A DNA stretch of 64,000 nt, taken from assembly GCA_903892355.1 (NCBI GenBank), contig CAITIE010000038.1, positions 25,604 through 89,603 on the forward strand, written 5' to 3'. Below the pieces are notes generated by a model that was not told the origin of the DNA, did no database searches, and was given only the letters and a program-made list of their open reading frames with translations. A program made the translations under genes and the position numbers. The DNA comes from an uncultured Pirellula sp. Lineage in GTDB: Bacteria > Planctomycetota > Planctomycetia > Pirellulales > Pirellulaceae. This document shows, piece by piece, positions 1 to 9,095 of this stretch (its first letter is position 1; each line of letters opens with the position of its first letter).

Positions 1-1698
1 GACTTCGATTTGTTCGGAATTTAGGGCCATCCAATCCGCATCGAAAGCGATCACGGCATCGTACTGACTCATCTCGGCTCTCGTTTTAGGAAACTCGGTG
101 AGCAGTTGCTTTGCTTCTTGGGAAACCCCCGGTCCACCGGATTGCAGATAGACGTGGGATTGCACCGTCGGGTCTCGATAGAGCAGGTTCCTGACGAACT
201 GGTACTCGCGCGTCGGCCCGCCAGCGAGGATCAATACCGTCGAGTTGGGTTCGACGACGCGGACCTCGGTTTCAAACGAGTTGTCGGTTGCATTGGTATC
301 TTGAGTGGGGGGCAGCGCGCGAACTTCGTAGACCCATGCGCCTACTTCTTTGGGTTCTACGTCGAAAACTAGGTTGGTGATTTGGTCATCGCCTCCGAGT
401 GCAATGGTCCGTTCTTCTTCGATGGTGGGAGCGGTATTGGACTGTCCACCTGGTCGGCGACGAAGTTGGATTGGGATTTGGGTTCCCTGCAATCCGGATG
501 CTTGGAGCAGTGCGGTTATCCGGAATCGGTCTCCAGGGAAGACCCGTTTGGGGGCTTCCACGTCGAGCAGTCGGACGTTGATCGGGTTTTTATCGGTACC
601 CAGACCCACCGGATGCAACCTGACTTCTTGGTTCGTCGCATCGGCCACCACATTGATTGGGTCGATCCCGGCATTGCTTCGGCCATCGGTAAGTAAAATG
701 ACGCCGGCCAAGGTGGAGCCTTGCTCCTGCTCCAGGATGGCGTTGACGGCATCTCCAACACGGGATTCAGTACCTGTGGCCGCTAGGAGAGTTTCCCAAG
801 GTGTCTCAGCGGGTGTTTTTTGGGGCTCCGTTTTTTCGGCATTTGAGTTGGTGATGACGCGCGCATTTTCCACCGGTCCAGACCCCCAGAGGGCTTGCCA
901 CGGGATCGAGTCTGCGCGAAGCACACTCGTAGCGATCAGTACAAATCCGCAAATGGTTCCAACGACCCCGGCGAGGATGGAATAGCTCCATCCAAGCGAT
1001 TTTTGGCCGAAGGCGCGAGCAAGCAGTGCGACGACTAGAGTCGCAAGCGAAATCATGCCGACGATCGTACCGAGCCACGTGGTCCATCGCAGCGTCTGCA
1101 GGAGCCAATTTGCGGAGTCGTCCCTACCAGGAGAGTCGGTGGTGTTCTTAGGTTTCAAAAAGGTGGCTACGGCTGCCGGTCGAGCGGACTGGTCAAACCG
1201 ATAGACAGTCGTGTCATGCTGTTGTTGCAACGAATCAAGCAATCCAGGTTGGCCGAGGTATTTTTGAACAGCCGCAATGCGGGAGATTGCGGACGCAGAA
1301 TTGGAAAGAGCCCCATTCCCATCCCCAGGGTTGTTACCTTCGACTGGCATGGTCATGCTCAGCGATGTATCTACCAGCACGGCAACTTTGGAAGAACGCG
1401 TGACCTTTTGTTCGCTTCGCTTTTGCAGATCGAAGAAGAAAATCAGGATGCCAATCAGGGCCGTCAGTCGCAAAATGAGCAGAGAGTATCCGACCATCCG
1501 CGGAATCTCATCCCAGTCCTTGCGGTACCAGTAAATGACCCAGCTCAATATGGCAGCGATGCAGCAGACGAGCAGGAACCAATGGTGCCATTGATCCATC
1601 TGTTCGAGTCGCATCCACTGGTAGAACACGCGCACGTCATCCTGGGCTAGGAACCATCCCAGTGAGGAATTGATGGAAGTGCGGGTGATGGTAAACAT
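1..1698 (-). CDS. VWA-domain membrane protein, 3' end outside window
   Basis: The frame is open without a stop from the ATG at 1698 to the left edge (566 codons), so the C-terminus is missing. Two hydrophobic segments lie near residues 39-56 and 69-90. A von Willebrand factor A fold follows, with a MIDAS DxSxS motif at D110, S112 and S114, so it probably binds a divalent metal and a protein partner at the membrane. The VWA region seems to be interrupted by further hydrophobic stretches around residues 200-240. It starts 5 bp after the stop of the upstream VWA gene and is the last visible gene of the moxR operon. By family it belongs to the planctomycete VWA/glutamine-amidotransferase-like membrane proteins of MoxR clusters; the substrate is unknown. 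The coding call is firm, the exact subfamily is not. Confidence 0.85.
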   Translation of the reverse strand, partial: MFTITRTSINSSLGWFLAQDDVRVFYQWMRLEQMDQWHHWFLLVCCIAAILSWVIYWYRKDWDEIPRMVGYSLLILRLTALIGILIFFFDLQKRSEQKVTRSSKVAVLVDTSLSMTMPVEGNNPGDGNGALSNSASAISRIAAVQKYLGQPGLLDSLQQQHDTTVYRFDQSARPAAVATFLKPKNTTDSPGRDDSANWLLQTLRWTTWLGTIVGMISLATLVVALLARAFGQKSLGWSYSILAGVVGTICGFVLIATSVLRADSIPWQALWGSGPVENARVITNSNAEKTEPQKTPAETPWETLLAATGTESRVGDAVNAILEQEQGSTLAGVILLTDGRSNAGIDPINVVADATNQEVRLHPVGLGTDKNPINVRLLDVEAPKRVFPGDRFRITALLQASGLQGTQIPIQLRRRPGGQSNTAPTIEEERTIALGGDDQITNLVFDVEPKEVGAWVYEVRALPPTQDTNATDNSFETEVRVVEPNSTVLILAGGPTREYQFVRNLLYRDPTVQSHVYLQSGGPGVSQEAKQLLTEFPKTRAEMSQYDAVIAFDADWMALNSEQIEV

Positions 1699-1703
1699 TT
1701 CTT

Positions 1704-4175
1704 TCAACGTTTGGGCAGGTGGTACGATGCGCTCCAAGCCAACCATTGTTCCGCGAGCAAAAGGAACACTAAGAAGGCCATCAGCAACATGTTGCGATTG
1801 GTGAGACTCGCGCTGATCAAATTCGATCCGATGGACGAAGCGGTACGATAGTCGTGCTTGACACCCGCCAGGTTTCGGATGAGATCAGCCGGTGGGATTT
1901 TTTCCATTTCACCTTCGGAGGGTGGTGTATTGCGAGCAAGGTTCTTCACCAGCGTATCGCCTTGGGTCGATGTTCCCCACCATTCGAAGGCCCCTGAGGA
2001 TGTCAGCGAACGGGTGACGTCCTCGCTGAGATTGCTGTCCCGCGGGTCAAGAGATGCTCGGAGTGAATTGTCCCCCACGCTGGTAGCGTTCACTTGAAGT
2101 GTTGCGCGAACGCTGCGAGCCGAAGCGGGTGGAAAGAGCAATTGAGTCTCCGGCAACATCTCTTGGGCAGAGAAATCCCATCGCAACGGAGAGCCAGCGA
2201 ATTTGGATGTTTCCGGGGAACGAAAGGACGAGAGATAGCCGACCATCTTCAACGCGGCCACGACGAACGTAGGATCTTGAGGCCAATTGCTCCAGCGGCG
2301 ATCGAGAGACGTCAACGAGATTAACACTCGCCCCGCACCGATGGGATAATCGACCCAAAGGGGTTGTTGATTTCGGAGAGTTGCTACGGATTTCCAAGAT
2401 TTCTGAGCGTTCGTCGTCGTTGGGTTGGAGTTGGCATCGATTTCAACGAATCGTTGGATGCGAACGAACTGGAACGGCGAATTGCTCATTCCCAGCAATG
2501 GGGCGAAAATAGGATGATTGTCAGCGATGATGTCTGGGGTTGTGTCACCCGCCGCTTTGCTCAACTCGGTCGCACCCTTAAGTCCGAACGGAAGGAGAGG
2601 AATCGTATTGCTCGCTCCGGGGATCGGTTTGGTCCACGCTGCATAGTTGCGAAGATAGTCAGTTGCCGATACATCGTCACCAAACCAAAGCGACAGCCCA
2701 CCTCCTTTGGAGACATAACGGTGCAGATTGCCGAGGGCTCGCGCGTCGAGATTCGGGATCGATTGCAGGATGATGCACGCGTAATTGTCGAGGGCTTCGG
2801 CATCGGTGTCTCGAAGGTACTCTGGGCCCTCTCGAGAGATGATCAAACCCGTCTTCGCAACTCCTCCAGGGTTCAAGGCCGACTCGAAGAAGAATGAGTG
2901 TTTGCCACCTGGGTCGCCATCGACGAGCAGTACTCGGACACCATCCGCCATATCAAGAACGCAGTTCGCAACATTATCGCTTTGCAGAGAGTCCGTCGGC
3001 AATTCCGCTTGGACTAAGTGAGAACCGCTCTTTGGAAAGACAACTTGAACATTCCGAGTCACCGACTCACCGGGCTCGATTCGATCGAAAACCAATGGCG
3101 GAAGTTCTGTGATAACCCCGGAAAAACGTTCTGTGGATTTGGGTTCACCATCGCGTTGGCTGTAGTCGACCGCCGTGATCCGCGTGGCGACATTCCGTGC
3201 AGGAGTCAATCCATTGTTTTTTACGGTGACATTGATCATGGTGGGCACACCAGCAGCGAGAACTTCTTGCCGTGGTTCCATCGATGCAATAGTCAGGTTT
3301 TCATGTCGGCTCTCAACACAATCGATCAGTTTGATTTCAACCCGATCTCCCTTGATCGATTGCAATCGTTGTTTCATCGCAACCATGTTGGTCCAATCCT
3401 TGGAGCGAAAGTCGCTCATTAGGTAGACGATCACCCTTTCGTTCTCGTCGGCTTGGACAAGTGGCGTTATGGTTTCGATCGCATCGCTCAACGAGCACTC
3501 GAGTTGTGTAGGGGCGGTGCTATTGATTTTCGTCAGCAGTTCGAGGGGGTCGGAGGGAATGGTTCTCGCGAGCAAATCGGCGATAGTATCGGCTCGGAGT
3601 TTTTGGCCCGTTGTCCCGGAGGTGGATGGTTGCGTACCGTCAGGGGGGGCTGTGTTCGGGCGGTCCGGCGCCGGTGTGTTCGGGCGGTCCGGCGCCGGTG
3701 TGGATTCATCGGCGGTCGCATTCTGGCGGCTGGCAGCGATGGTGGCTCGCGAGGCACGGAAAAGGGAGAGAACATGGGATTGCGAGTCTTGCTTGGCGGC
3801 GCTCGCGATGGATGCGACCGCGCCGAGGGCTGTTTGGTAGGCCGATTTGCCGTTTGCGGTATCCCCCATCGACGCGCTATCATCGAGGACCACGTAATGA
3901 TGGATCGTTGAGCGGCCGAGCAACGATAGCCACTTGGATCCCGATACCCATTGGGCCAGCATCGCTACCATGAGAGCCATGGCCAGCATTCGCGATGCAA
4001 TCAATAGAGCTTGTTTGAGCCACACCCATTTTCGATTCTTGCGGTAGCTTTCCAGCAAGAACTCCATGGCGGCCCATGCGGTCCGGCGATGACGCACCAG
4101 ATTGATCAGATGGATAATCAGCGGGACGAGGACCAGCAAGAATCCCCAGGCCAAAGGTTGGAATAGGAATTGCAT
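1704..4175 (-). CDS. BatA-type (aerotolerance N-terminal) VWA membrane protein
   Basis: An 823-residue protein. It opens with the BatA/aerotolerance N-terminal signature: hydrophobic residues 8-27 followed by a basic stretch and an AWAAMEFLLES-like segment, then a second membrane helix at about 56-76. A VWA-like domain has DxSxS at D98, S100 and S102. A Pro/Thr/Asp linker near residues 160-180 contains a duplicated PAPDRPNT unit encoded by a 24-bp direct repeat (3653-3700). The C-terminus is a further membrane helix (about 797-815). An SD site (AGAGGT) overlaps the end of the DUF58 gene, 4 bp away, so translation is probably coupled. In Bat operons such proteins are thought to act with MoxR ATPases in envelope stress or assembly; that role is inferred here. 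Confidence 0.88.
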   Translation of the reverse strand: MQFLFQPLAWGFLLVLVPLIIHLINLVRHRRTAWAAMEFLLESYRKNRKWVWLKQALLIASRMLAMALMVAMLAQWVSGSKWLSLLGRSTIHHYVVLDDSASMGDTANGKSAYQTALGAVASIASAAKQDSQSHVLSLFRASRATIAASRQNATADESTPAPDRPNTPAPDRPNTAPPDGTQPSTSGTTGQKLRADTIADLLARTIPSDPLELLTKINSTAPTQLECSLSDAIETITPLVQADENERVIVYLMSDFRSKDWTNMVAMKQRLQSIKGDRVEIKLIDCVESRHENLTIASMEPRQEVLAAGVPTMINVTVKNNGLTPARNVATRITAVDYSQRDGEPKSTERFSGVITELPPLVFDRIEPGESVTRNVQVVFPKSGSHLVQAELPTDSLQSDNVANCVLDMADGVRVLLVDGDPGGKHSFFFESALNPGGVAKTGLIISREGPEYLRDTDAEALDNYACIILQSIPNLDARALGNLHRYVSKGGGLSLWFGDDVSATDYLRNYAAWTKPIPGASNTIPLLPFGLKGATELSKAAGDTTPDIIADNHPIFAPLLGMSNSPFQFVRIQRFVEIDANSNPTTTNAQKSWKSVATLRNQQPLWVDYPIGAGRVLISLTSLDRRWSNWPQDPTFVVAALKMVGYLSSFRSPETSKFAGSPLRWDFSAQEMLPETQLLFPPASARSVRATLQVNATSVGDNSLRASLDPRDSNLSEDVTRSLTSSGAFEWWGTSTQGDTLVKNLARNTPPSEGEMEKIPPADLIRNLAGVKHDYRTASSIGSNLISASLTNRNMLLMAFLVFLLLAEQWLAWSASYHLPKR

Positions 4176-4179
4176 CAGC

Positions 4180-5082
4180 TTACCTCTTCCTCATGTGTGC
4201 CATTCGGGCGCTTAAGAAGGCGCTCAAGGCTGCGTCGATGTTGCGGCTGGTGCGGATCAATTGATAATCGATTTGAGCGCTAGCGCACGCTCGGCGGACG
4301 CGGTCGAGGAACCTTTGGAGCGATTCGAGGTATCCTTCGCGCAGTGCCCTCGGGTTGCAGGTAAGGTGATCGATCGTTTCCATCCCTTCAAATCGGGTGG
4401 GGTCGTTGAAGGGGAAATCAAGTTCATCATCATCCATGATGTGGAATACCAAGATGTCATGCCCTGACTTTCGTAGCGACGCGAGTCCTTGGAGTGACTC
4501 TTTTTCACTGCCGAGGAAATCGGTAGCCAGTACCATGAGGCTCCGTTTGGGATACGTGTCGTTGATCTCTCGGAAGACCTTGGTCAAATCGGTCTTATTG
4601 GTCGGTTTGGACTGTTGTAGCGAGCGGTAGATGGATTGCAAATGGTTCCGGCTGGATCGCCACGGAAGCTTTGTGCGGATCTGCTGATCGAACAACGTGA
4701 GTCCGACGGAATCCTGTTGCCTGAGGGTCAGGTAGGCGAGGCAAGCAGCGAGGGTTGCGGCATAGTCGAATTTGTTCAGTGGGCCACGACCGTAGTTCAT
4801 GCTTTCGGAACCATCGACGAGCAGCGTGCACCGCAAATTGGTGTCTTCTTCGTACTGCTTGATATAGAGTCGGTCCTGCCGGCCCCAAACCTTCCAGTCG
4901 ATGTGCCGGAGATCGTCCCCTGGGACGTATTGACGGTGCTGAACGAATTCGACGGATTGCCCAAAGTATGGACTGCGATGCATCCCCGAGAGAAAGCCCT
5001 CAACAATGTTGCGAGCTCGGAGTTCCATCGACGATATGCGTCGGATTGCTTCAGGATGCAAATAGTTTTTGGAATCGGGCAT
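4180..5082 (-). CDS. DUF58 domain protein of MoxR operon
   Basis: The 300-residue length is typical of DUF58. The family core motif [13 protein letters not shown] lies at about residues 52-64 and is followed by [11 protein letters not shown] degenerate VWA-type MIDAS (DGSESM, 90-95) comes next. I chose the ATG at 5082. An upstream extension to 5274 is open but would overlap moxR by more than 200 bp and adds no family sequence. With this start the gene overlaps the moxR 3' end by 32 bp, which suggests translational coupling. DUF58 proteins pair with MoxR AAA+ ATPases almost everywhere; the biochemical function is not established. Confidence 0.93.
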   Translation of the reverse strand: MPDSKNYLHPEAIRRISSMELRARNIVEGFLSGMHRSPYFGQSVEFVQHRQYVPGDDLRHIDWKVWGRQDRLYIKQYEEDTNLRCTLLVDGSESMNYGRGPLNKFDYAATLAACLAYLTLRQQDSVGLTLFDQQIRTKLPWRSSRNHLQSIYRSLQQSKPTNKTDLTKVFREINDTYPKRSLMVLATDFLGSEKESLQGLASLRKSGHDILVFHIMDDDELDFPFNDPTRFEGMETIDHLTCNPRALREGYLESLQRFLDRVRRACASAQIDYQLIRTSRNIDAALSAFLSARMAHMRKR

Positions 5083-6097
5083 CACGCAGCAATTCGTCTT
5101 GAGCTGTCGGTGTGTTCTTAAGGAGTTGTTCGATGACAGTATCGCTGGTGACGCCATCGCTTTCGGCGGCGAAATTAACAACGATACGGTGACGCAGAAC
5201 GGGTTTGGCGCAGAATTGGATATCTGCGGTATCGACCTGAGCGCGACCCGAGAGTGCTGCTTTCGCTTTGGCACCGAGGATTAGGAATTGAACCGCACGC
5301 GGTCCGGCCCCCCAAGCGAGTTGGTCTTTGACAAAGTCGGGAACGCCGGCTTGTCCGATTCGCGTTTGTCGCACGATTGCCAATGCATATCGAATGACGT
5401 TTTCAGAAACTTCGATGCCCCGGATGAACTCTTGCAAGCTCAGGATTTCAGGACCGCTGAGTACAGGTGTTGTTTCCGTGCTCGTTCGCCCGGTGGTGCG
5501 ACGGGCAACTTCAAACTCGTCCTCGAACGTCGGGTAGGAGACCCACACCTTGAACATGAAGCGGTCTTGTTGGGCTTCCGGAAGCGGATAAGTCCCTTCC
5601 TGCTCGATGGGGTTTTGGGTTGCCAGAACGAAGAATGGATCTTGCAAGGTATGACGCACGCGACCGACGGTGATCTGTCGTTCTTGCATCGCTTCCAACA
5701 GTGCCGCTTGAGTCTTCGGCGGCGTCCGATTGATTTCGTCGGCGAGGACCACGTTCGCGAAAAGAGGACCCTCCATGAAGCGACGTTCGCGGGCACCGCT
5801 CGTTTTGTTCTCCTCGATGATCTCGGTGCCGGTGATGTCGGCTGGCATCAAGTCAGGTGTGAACTGAATCCGGCTGAACGAAAGGTTCATGGTCTTTGCC
5901 AACGTGCTGATCATCAGGGTCTTGGCCAGCCCTGGGACACCTTCGAGCAAGCAATGGCCGCGGGCGAAGATGCTGATCAGCAGTTGCTCGACGACTTCTT
6001 GTTGTCCGACGATGGTTTTCGATAGCTGGGCGATGATCTGATCTCGTGCCCGTTGCAATCGGTCGAGATCGGCTTGCGCTTGTGCGGCTGCGGTCAT
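5051..6097 (-). CDS. MoxR-family AAA+ ATPase
   Basis: A 348-residue AAA+ ATPase. Walker A is GVPGLAKT at residues 53-60; Walker B is VVLADE at 116-121, followed by the family signature [18 protein letters not shown]. The C-terminal lid region has the usual length. MoxR ATPases act as chaperones that activate or insert metal or cofactors into VWA-domain partners, and two VWA genes follow in the same operon (DUF58, BatA-like, VWA), all minus strand with overlaps or gaps of 5 bp or less. The operon promoter probably lies in the 139 bp before it, where there is a perfect palindrome (6202-6220). Family assignment is certain; the partner set is inferred from the operon. Confidence 0.97.
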   Translation of the reverse strand: MTAAAQAQADLDRLQRARDQIIAQLSKTIVGQQEVVEQLLISIFARGHCLLEGVPGLAKTLMISTLAKTMNLSFSRIQFTPDLMPADITGTEIIEENKTSGARERRFMEGPLFANVVLADEINRTPPKTQAALLEAMQERQITVGRVRHTLQDPFFVLATQNPIEQEGTYPLPEAQQDRFMFKVWVSYPTFEDEFEVARRTTGRTSTETTPVLSGPEILSLQEFIRGIEVSENVIRYALAIVRQTRIGQAGVPDFVKDQLAWGAGPRAVQFLILGAKAKAALSGRAQVDTADIQFCAKPVLRHRIVVNFAAESDGVTSDTVIEQLLKNTPTAQDELLRDARFQKLFAS

Positions 6098-6201
6098 TGG
6101 TGGATTCGCTGAAGGAAATTAAAGCGGCGGAGATGTCCTCAGACGCATGTATGGTTTCGGCGGCGAGCATCATCGGTGAGGAGACGGTGCCTCGAGGCCT
6201 G

Positions 6202-6220
6202 GATTGTACCACGTACAATC
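6202..6220. promoter_or_regulatory. Perfect 8-bp palindrome upstream of moxR operon
   Basis: GATTGTAC-CAC-GTACAATC is a perfect inverted repeat with a 3-nt spacer, 105 bp upstream of the moxR start and 17 bp past the stop of the preceding gene. No T-run follows on either strand, so it is more like an operator than an intrinsic terminator. Function is inferred. Confidence 0.3.
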
Positions 6221-6236
6221 GTTGCCAGCAGCATGC

Positions 6237-7103
6237 TCACTCTAGGTTATCCAAATCCACGGGGGGCAATTTTCCTTTCCCGTAGAACTTGGTGATATCG
6301 ATTCCTTGCCGCTGCTCTTCCTCGAGGAACTTGATCCTCGCTTCGAGTCGTTCGACCCGGCGTTGCATCTGGGGAATCAACTCTAGTGTATTGTCGAAGA
6401 CTTCGCGTTTGGGGACGGAGGGATATCCGAGGTGACGCTGCATCGCAGCAAAGAGAAACAGCGGTTCTTTGCGTCGGTTTGCGAATGCGATTTTTCCTTC
6501 GCGAGCGCCGAACAAGATCGGGTATTCTGCTTCGGCATCCGCACCCAAATGCCTTTTTCGATAGGTCACAAAGTCCTCGCTGCGACCATAGATCAGGTCG
6601 GCGAGGTCGACCAGCCCGAGTTGGTTTCGAACGATCAGGAGCCACTCTTTCCATGCAGGGGTGTACGCCGGATCATCGCTCATGCTTTTCAAGCCGGCAT
6701 CGTAGGACAAGCGGTTACGGCAGATGGCTTCGAACTGGTAGAAGAAGAGCCCTTGCCGGTCCATTCTCTCACCCGCTTTGTACGAAGCCTCTAACTGCAA
6801 AATTCGGAGAGCTGTCCGAAAGTCGAACCGACCTCGATCCTCTTCGGCTTGTTCAATAAGAAAGCTCTGGAAGGGGGTAAAGTAGTGCGACAGTCGTCGC
6901 ATCCCTGGGCCGAGAATGCCAGAGTGCTTGAGCTCGTTGCTTAGAAAGTCGAGTGCGAGCGGCAACTTGGTCGTCGCGAGAACCTCAAATCGACACTGCT
7001 GCAAAAGATCCTGGAGCGTGATGTCTTGACCGAGCCGCTCCCAAAGAATGCCGAACAGATAAGACTGTTCGACGTATTCTTCTCGCGGCAGAGCTTCGGC
7101 CAT
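6237..7103 (-). CDS. Conserved unknown protein with C-terminal coiled coil
   Basis: I do not recognise a named family. The 288-residue product has no signal peptide or membrane segment and looks cytoplasmic. It is largely helical, rich in charged and aromatic residues, and ends with a probable coiled coil at about residues 243-268 (MQRRVERLEARIKFLEEE). The ATG at 7103 has an AAGGT SD site. It follows rplI by 60 bp on the same strand and precedes the moxR operon, so it may be co-transcribed with the ribosomal genes. A short imperfect direct repeat (CCTTGCAC.CCACTGA) lies in the gap to rplI. Coding status is well supported by its clean frame between two same-strand genes; function is unknown. 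Confidence 0.75.
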   Translation of the reverse strand: MAEALPREEYVEQSYLFGILWERLGQDITLQDLLQQCRFEVLATTKLPLALDFLSNELKHSGILGPGMRRLSHYFTPFQSFLIEQAEEDRGRFDFRTALRILQLEASYKAGERMDRQGLFFYQFEAICRNRLSYDAGLKSMSDDPAYTPAWKEWLLIVRNQLGLVDLADLIYGRSEDFVTYRKRHLGADAEAEYPILFGAREGKIAFANRRKEPLFLFAAMQRHLGYPSVPKREVFDNTLELIPQMQRRVERLEARIKFLEEEQRQGIDITKFYGKGKLPPVDLDNLE

Positions 7104-7163
7104 GGTTTACCTTGCACTCCACTGAACCCTTGCACCCCACTGAGGAGCTGGTCACCAACGGAG

Positions 7164-7679
7164 CTAGTTGCCGGCTGCAGGAACCACCCAAACCTTGAGT
7201 TCGGTGGCGATGTCGGCATGGAGCAGGACCTTGACCGTATACAACCCGAGTTCCTTGAGCACACCGTCAAGCTTAATTTGGTCGCTGGAAACGGTGAACC
7301 CGTTGGCCTTGAGAGCGGCGACGATTTCCGTTGCACCGACGCTACCGTAAAGGTGTCCATCCTCGTTCGCATTGGCTTCGACGTTGATCGATTGCTTGCC
7401 GATTTGATCCGCCAAACCTCGCAAGGTCGCCAGTCGCTTCTTCTCAATCTCGAGCAGCTTTGCCTTGTGCTTTTCGATCATCCGCTTGTGATGCTCGTTA
7501 GAAACGATAGCCAAACCTTCCGGGAGGAGGAAGTTGTTGGCAAAGCCTGGCTTGACTTCGACGATGTCGCCCGACTTGCCGAGGTGCTCGACATTCTGGA
7601 TCAGCATCAATTGGATCCCGCCATTAGGACCTTTAGGGAGGCGAGAAAATCGGGGGGTTCTTTTTTTCGTCGTTGTCAT
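7164..7679 (-). CDS. rplI: 50S ribosomal protein L9
   Basis: The 171-residue protein has the L9 N-terminal domain, including the family stretch GKSGDIVEVKPGFANNFLLP, then the long connecting helix (HHKRMIEKHKAKLLEIEKKR) and the C-terminal rRNA-binding domain. About 20 extra residues precede the usual L9 start. Those residues are basic (TTTKKRTPRFSRLPKGPNG) and could be a lineage extension; an internal ATG at about residue 25 (MLIQNVEHLGKSGD) matches the usual family start. L9 binds 23S rRNA domain V. It lies 67 bp after ssb in the classical rpsF-ssb-rplI order. Confidence 0.95.
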   Translation of the reverse strand: MTTTKKRTPRFSRLPKGPNGGIQLMLIQNVEHLGKSGDIVEVKPGFANNFLLPEGLAIVSNEHHKRMIEKHKAKLLEIEKKRLATLRGLADQIGKQSINVEANANEDGHLYGSVGATEIVAALKANGFTVSSDQIKLDGVLKELGLYTVKVLLHADIATELKVWVVPAAGN

Positions 7680-7746
7680 GATAGCAATGAATTTCAGCCA
7701 AAAACTGGGGATTCGAGTTGAATGTTATAGCTTGAGATCCCCTCGG

Positions 7747-8256
7747 CTAGAAGGGCATTTCTTCGCCTTGATAGAGAGGTTCTTCGTGGATTTCGGAAGT
7801 ATGCATGTCTTCTTGTTGGGCTGGGTAACCATTTTGCTGGGCTACGAAGCCGTTATCGGCGAATCGAGCGGGGGCGTTCCCCGAGCTGCCGGCGGGTTTG
7901 CTACGGGGGCCTGCACCACCTTCCGGCTTCCCAGAAAGGAACTGCATTCTCTCGGCGATGACGTAAAGCTTGGACCGTTTCTGGCCATCTTTTTCCCACG
8001 TGTCGAGCTTCAGTCGGCCTTCGATAAAGATCGGAGAGCCTTTGCTCATGTACTCACTCACCAGCTCGGCCATCCGTCCAAAGAACGTGACATCGACGAA
8101 GGTTGTTTCATCAACCCACTCTCCCGATGCGTTCTTTCGCCGATCGTTCACGGCGATCGCATTTTGGCAAACCGCCATTCGGCTGTTGGATGTATGGCGG
8201 ATCTCGACATCACGGGTAAGGTTACCGATGAGTACGACGCGGTTGTAACTGGCCAT
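7747..8256 (-). CDS. ssb: Single-stranded DNA-binding protein
   Basis: A 169-residue SSB. An N-terminal OB fold (about residues 1-110) contains MASYNRVVLIGNLTRDVE and the GRLKLDTWEKDGQKRSK-type strand. It is followed by a Gly/Pro/Gln-rich flexible linker and the acidic tip EEMPF. That tip is the conserved protein-interaction tail through which SSB recruits replication and repair enzymes. The ATG at 8256 has a GAGGAG SD site. It sits between rpsF and rplI as in most bacteria, but the usual rpsR neighbour is missing. Confidence 0.97.
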   Translation of the reverse strand: MASYNRVVLIGNLTRDVEIRHTSNSRMAVCQNAIAVNDRRKNASGEWVDETTFVDVTFFGRMAELVSEYMSKGSPIFIEGRLKLDTWEKDGQKRSKLYVIAERMQFLSGKPEGGAGPRSKPAGSSGNAPARFADNGFVAQQNGYPAQQEDMHTSEIHEEPLYQGEEMPF

Positions 8257-8539
8257 GGGTTGGATCTCCTCACGGGGTGGTGCGATGCTCCGGGGCGATA
8301 TTTCCGGTGCGATAGTTCCGATACGATGCTGGAGTTCGTTAGGGGTTAGGATTCGCTAGGGGTGACTCTGACCCTACGGAGAAGGACTAGAGATCGTTGC
8401 GGATGCCGATTTCGTATCCGTCGAGCGCGTCACGGGCTGAGTCGAGATCCTTCGAAATCAGCACCAGTCATCGTTCCGTTCGATCGTTTCCCTTCGAACT
8501 ATCGCAGCGAAGTGGGACATCGCAGCGAAGTGGCGAGGA
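8257..8539. other. rpsF-ssb spacer with short direct repeat
   Basis: This 283-bp gap is longer than usual for this operon. It holds no convincing gene. A direct repeat (ATCGCAGCGAAGTGG, 8501-8518 and 8519-8535) abuts the rpsF stop. Small GATACGATGC-like repeats occur further on. A separate ssb promoter may lie here, but I cannot place one. Confidence 0.4.
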
Positions 8540-8962
8540 TTATTCCTCTTCGACTTCCACTTCTTCTTCGTCATCCACACCGATAGCAGCACCGACAGGT
8601 TGACGTTCGAGTTGATCGATTGGCACAACCACTTTTTCTTGTGCGTGAGCAACCAAGGCATCGACCAAACGTGGGTCGACGCGCGTGAAGAGGAAACGAA
8701 GGAGCGCTTCGTTCAATTGGCAAGTCCGGTTCAGCTCCTTCAGTTTCTGGGTGTCGAGCTTGAAATAAGCCAACCAGTACGTTCCCTTTTGGTGACCGTC
8801 GATCGGATAGGCGAGTCGTTGCTCCGCCCAGAGTCGGCTCACCAAAATCTCGCCGCCGAGATCGGTGATCATCGACTGAACGCTGCTGGCAATCCCACCA
8901 GGGTCTCGAGCGTAGTGGTTGCTGTCAAAGAGAAACAATGATTCGTAAAATGCGCTAGCCAA
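8540..8962 (-). CDS. rpsF: 30S ribosomal protein S6
   Basis: A 140-residue S6: FYESLFLFDSNHYARDPG at the N-terminus, then the four-strand ferredoxin-like core (GGEILVSRLWAEQRLAYPI, KGTYWLAYFKLD) and an acidic C-terminal tail (DDEEEVEVEEE). The start is TTG at 8962, supported by a strong SD (GAGGAG) seven bases upstream and no better ATG. S6 normally pairs with S18 on the 30S platform. Here rpsR is not in the operon and must be elsewhere. Confidence 0.95.
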   Translation of the reverse strand: MASAFYESLFLFDSNHYARDPGGIASSVQSMITDLGGEILVSRLWAEQRLAYPIDGHQKGTYWLAYFKLDTQKLKELNRTCQLNEALLRFLFTRVDPRLVDALVAHAQEKVVVPIDQLERQPVGAAIGVDDEEEVEVEEE

Positions 8963-9095
8963 TGTCCAACTCCTCGGTCAATTTCGACTTGTAACGGTAT
9001 TCTCTTGATTGTTTCGAGCCTTCGCCGCGGATGCAAGTCACAAAGCTCGCAGATTGTGCGGTTCTCGTTGTGCGATTTTAGTTGCTTGCTGCCCG

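Noticed and set aside
5083..5274. N-terminal extension of the DUF58 gene
   Set aside because: Would overlap moxR by more than 200 bp; family starts and length agree with 5082.
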